From Ilex aquifolium (Eukaryota; Streptophyta; Magnoliopsida; Aquifoliales; Aquifoliaceae), in NCBI GenBank assembly GCA_951799425.1, contig OX637402.1, positions 2,480,501 through 2,544,500 of the forward strand: a DNA stretch of 64,000 nucleotides, given 5' to 3'. The notes under the pieces were generated by a model. That model saw only the letters and a program-made list of their open reading frames with translations, was not told where the DNA came from and searched no databases. Shown here one piece after another: positions 60,762 to 64,000 of this stretch. How positions within the stretch are numbered: position 1 is the first letter of the stretch; the number at the start of each line of letters is the position of its first letter. Both the position numbers and the translations under genes were made by a program.

Positions 60762-63700
60762 ATGACTAGTCTTCCTACTCTCGTTCAATCCATGGCAATC
60801 ACTACCCGATCTATGAGCCAGCAACCGGGAGACAACAACCAGGCTCACCGGGAGGAGGCTCCGCCTCCCATCGTACCTGGGGAACCTTCTACTACTGCTG
60901 CTCCCGCCACTGGACAGCAACAACTCCTCCAGACCATGCAGCTGCTGGTGAGCCAGAACCAGCAGATCATCCAACTCATGCTCTCCCAAGGAGGAATCCC
61001 ACTCCCTCCACCAGGAGAGGAACAACCTGTCCCTTCTGGACGCCAGACTGGCCCCCACCATGGGGTCCCTTACCATAATGCTCCAGGGCCACGCCAGGGA
61101 GTCCCTCATCCAGCAGTCCCTCCTCAACACGCAGGGAGTTCACGCGTTCCCCCTTCGCATGTGCCTGCCCAGGAGGACGCAGGAGAGAGTCAATATGGAG
61201 ACCACGAAAGCCAATATCCGACCAAGGATGTCCCTAATCAGTGGGACGAGAAGATTAGAGAGGTACAAAACCAACTGGGTGATGCCCTCAATGCTAACAA
61301 GGCACAGGCGCCTGAGACCTTGGACTACCTGGTAAGACGTACCGACACTCTTTTTACTGCTGATATAGTGAATTATCCTCTGCCTTCAAAATTCAAGATG
61401 CCCAACATCGAGATTTTTGATGGTACCAAAGACCCCCTTGACCACCTCGACATGTACAAGTCCCTCATGCAACTCCACAACGTGCCTGAGGAGATTATGT
61501 GCAGAGCTTTCCCGACCACCCTGAAGGGATCTGCTCGCCAGTGATTCTCCAAACTCAGGCCCTCCTCTGTCCGCTCCTTCGCAGAGCTTAGCAGAGCCTT
61601 CGTCTCCCACTTTATTGGGGGACGACGGCATCAGAAACCAGTGACCCACCTGCTCACCATCAAGCAGGATAGGGATGAAAGCCTCAGAGACTACCTTGCC
61701 CGTTTCAATGAAGAAATTCTCCAGGTTGAGGAGCCAGATGACAAGGTAGCTCTAGCCGCCTTTATCGCCGGCCTCCGCACTTCCAGCTTAATGTTCTCAG
61801 TCCTCAAGAAACCACCCTCTAGCATGCCCGAGCTGCTGTCCAGGGCACAGAAGTACATGAATGCGGAGGACGTCACCAAGGCCTGTCGAGGTGAGTCCTC
61901 CCGAGGGGGGGAGAAGAGGAAGGAAACTCACGAAGACAGGAGGGAGACTGAAAACAAGAGGAAGAAGACCAACAGAGTGCCTGTGAAGGACCGTCTTGGT
62001 CCACTACCTCCGAGAGACCGACAGCCTTTCACACCGCTCAATGCCTCAGTGGAGCACATCTTGTTCCAAATACAGGATGACCCCGCCGTCCGTTGGCCCG
62101 AAAAAATGAAGTCCGACCCCAAGCGTCGGAATCCCAGCAAGTACTGTCGCTTCCACCGCGACCATGGCCATGACACAAATGACTGCTTCCAGTTGAAGAA
62201 ACAGATTGAGGAACTTATTCAGCGAGGCCAACTAAGGCAATATGTTGTTGGTCGAGGACCAACTCCACCACACGAGGGACACGAGCGCCAGCAGCCCCTC
62301 GGTGAGATTCAGACCATCGCAGGGGGGTTAGGAGGAGGAGGTGACTCCAACTCCGCCAGGAAGGCGCACGCCAGGAAAGCCAGGCAGGCAGAGTCACATG
62401 ACTCCCGCCCAATGAAGACACCCCGACATGGGGAAGAGGAGGTCATCACTTTCTCAGATAGAGACCTTGAGGGGGTCCAAGCTCCACATGATGACCCTCT
62501 AGTCCTAACCTTGATGATGGCTAACTACCAGGTAAGGAGGGTCCTTGTTGATAGTGGTAGCTCCGTCGACATCCTGTTTGCCACAACCTACGACAGCCTT
62601 CACCTTGGCAGAGAAAGACTACAACCAGTCAGGACTCCCTTGGTTGGCTTCTCAGGAGAGAGAGTCCAACCCTTGGGGTCTATCACCCTACCTGTCACAG
62701 CAGGGACTGCTCCAAGGAGTTCTACTATCATGGTAAATTTTCTTGTACTTGATTGCCCTTCTGCATATAATATAATTCTTGGACGCCCTGCCCTCAATGC
62801 TCTAAGGGTAGTTCCATCTACCTACCACATTCTCCTCCGTTTCCCAACCTCTAGTGGGATTGGGGAGATAAGGGGAGATCAGGTCTCAGCCAGAGAGTGC
62901 TATGTGGCCTCTATGAGGGCTAAGAGACCGCACGAGACTCTCCAAGTCGAAGTGCTCGACCCCAGGGATGACAACACCTTGGAAAGAGGTGAACCTGCAG
63001 AAGAACTCCAGCCAGTAGTACTCGACGACAGCCTCCCAGGGAGGAAGGTCTACATAGGCTCCTCACTCTCCTAGGAGCTGGCATCTGCCTTAGTAGACTT
63101 CCTCAAGCATAACATAGACGTCTTCGTCTGGTCCCACGAAGACTTGGAGGACATTGACCCCGAGGTGGCCTCCCACCGACTCAACGTTGACCCCAGATAC
63201 AAGCCTATCCGCCAAAAATTGAGAAGTATGAGCACTGAAAGGGGGCAAGCTATGGAAAAAGAGGTAGACAAGTTGCTGGTGAATGGATCAGTGAGGGAGG
63301 TAGCCTACCCAGACTGGCTATCCAATGTGGTCATGGTCACAAAGACCAATGGGAAGTGGCGACTGTGCGTGGACTTCACAGAACTCAACAAGGCCTGTCC
63401 CAAAGACAACTACCCTCTCCCCTGCATCGACCTCCTCATCGATGCCACTGCGGGGCACGAGCCACTAAGTTTTCTGGATGCCTACTCCGGGTACAACCAG
63501 ATCAGCATGTTCCCCCCTGATCAGGAGAAGACCTCATTCATCACCCCAAGAGGCACTTACTGTTACAGGGTGATGTCTTTCGGGCTCAAGAACGCCGGAG
63601 CCACATACCAACGCCTCATTAATAGGATATTCGAGGACCAGATTGGGAAGACCATGGAGGTTTATGTTGACGACATGCTAGTGAAGAGCATAGCTGCAGT

Positions 63701-64000
63701 AGACCATGTAGCACATCTCCAGGAGACCTTCAAAGTGTTGAGAGCCTACAGAATGAAGCTGAACCCTGAAAAGTGTGCATTCGGCGTCAGCTCAGGAAAG
63801 TTCTTGGGCTTCATGGTCCACAAGAGGGGAATAGAGGCAAACCCGGACAAAATCAGAGTTGTATTGGAGATGAAGTCTCCTGCATCCACCAATGAGGTCC
63901 AATGCCTTAATGGGAGAATAGCAGCCCTTAACAGGTTCGTTTCTAAGTCCGCTGATAAATGTCTTCCCTTCTTTAAGATACTCTGCAGGTCCTTCCAATG
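60762..64000 (+). pseudogene. gypsy gag-pol polyprotein, partial, two stops
   Basis: One frame from MTSLPTLVQSM to the window end, broken only by TGA at 61542 (expected Trp) and TAG at 63072 (in SS-stop-ELASALVDFL). Order: gag N-terminus with QQQLLQTMQLLV; gag core (NIEIFDGTKDPLDHL, HLLTIKQDRDESLRDYL); knuckle CRFHRDHGHDTNDC at about 62145-62186; aspartic protease VLVDSGSSVDILF with the active Asp at 62550; ILGRPALNAL; RT from about 63270 with WRLCVDFTELNKACPKDNYP, FLDAYSGYNQI, FGLKNAGATYQR and YVDDM at 63663-63677. Gag packages RNA, protease cuts the polyprotein, and RT copies the RNA. With only two stops it is the best-kept retroelement frame here, yet not functional as it stands. Confidence 0.9.

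Larger units (their letters stand above)
50915..62935 (+). repeat. 12-kb direct tandem duplication, unit 2
   Basis: Begins at the joint CGCACGA/ATTACAAAT, inside an AT-rich repeat that also surrounds the left edge of unit 1. The first 12 bases or so are ambiguous because of that repeat. It ends at 62935, after which only this unit continues in frame into the gypsy pol gene. Confidence 0.95.
59901..64000 (+). mobile_element. Ty3/gypsy (Tat-type) element 2, runs off the window
   Basis: 5' LTR 59901-60741, primer-site region GTTTGGCGCCGTCTGTGGG from 60742, gag, protease and reverse transcriptase in one frame. RNase H, integrase and the 3' LTR should lie beyond 64000. The gene order and the YVDDMLVKS form of the RT motif are typical of the plant Tat lineage. 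Confidence 0.9.

Overview
The window is nuclear DNA from a flowering plant, most likely a eudicot. The evidence is the AT-rich intergenic sequence, GT-AG spliced genes, plant-type retrotransposons (Ty1/copia and Ty3/gypsy of Tat type), hAT, PIF/Harbinger and Mutator-type elements, and a plant GT77 sugar transferase. I found no rRNA or tRNA gene, no CRISPR array and no prokaryotic feature. The species cannot be named from this sequence.

Layout. 1-3343: 3' half of a decayed Ty1/copia element ending in its 3' LTR. 3344-7134: intergenic, with one weak zinc-knuckle relic. 7135-21276, minus strand: the one convincing cellular gene, a four-exon GT77-family nucleotide-diphospho-sugar transferase (392 codons, all splice sites GT-AG). 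Introns 1 and 2 total almost 13 kb and are swollen by mobile DNA: a TRIM-like element, an internally deleted copia element with a hAT-type MITE nested in one LTR, a Mutator-type MITE with a 9-bp target duplication, SINE pieces, and a complete 4.45-kb hAT element with a perfect 8-bp target duplication and an apparently intact spliced transposase (696 codons). 21277-25230: gene upstream region, then an AT-rich degenerate repeat split by a 2.8-kb probable solo LTR. 25516-29946: a PIF/Harbinger element with convergent Myb-like ORF1 and DDE transposase, both broken. 31810-32118: a Tourist-type MITE with similar ends.

33070-64000 is a gypsy-rich block. A first element (33070-41402) keeps both LTRs and a broken gag but has lost pol; its interior holds GC-rich minisatellites and a 75-bp tandem array. 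From about 38909 a 12.0-kb segment is present twice in direct tandem (38909-50914 and 50915-62935) and is almost identical. Each unit holds the 3' end of the first gypsy element, two inverted solo LTRs with perfect target duplications, a FAR1-domain relic, and the 5' LTR plus gag/protease of a second gypsy element. Only the downstream unit continues into reverse transcriptase and off the window end.

Working together: the hAT transposase could act on its own ends; the GT77 enzyme would act in the Golgi on glycans; everything else reads as decaying mobile DNA. Most in-frame stops whose ancestral residue can be guessed fit C:G to T:A transitions, as expected for methylated repeats. I found no convincing undescribed gene system. 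The strongest points for follow-up are the 12-kb tandem duplication (real or assembly artefact), the intact hAT element inside a gene, and the GATACG-rich MITE.
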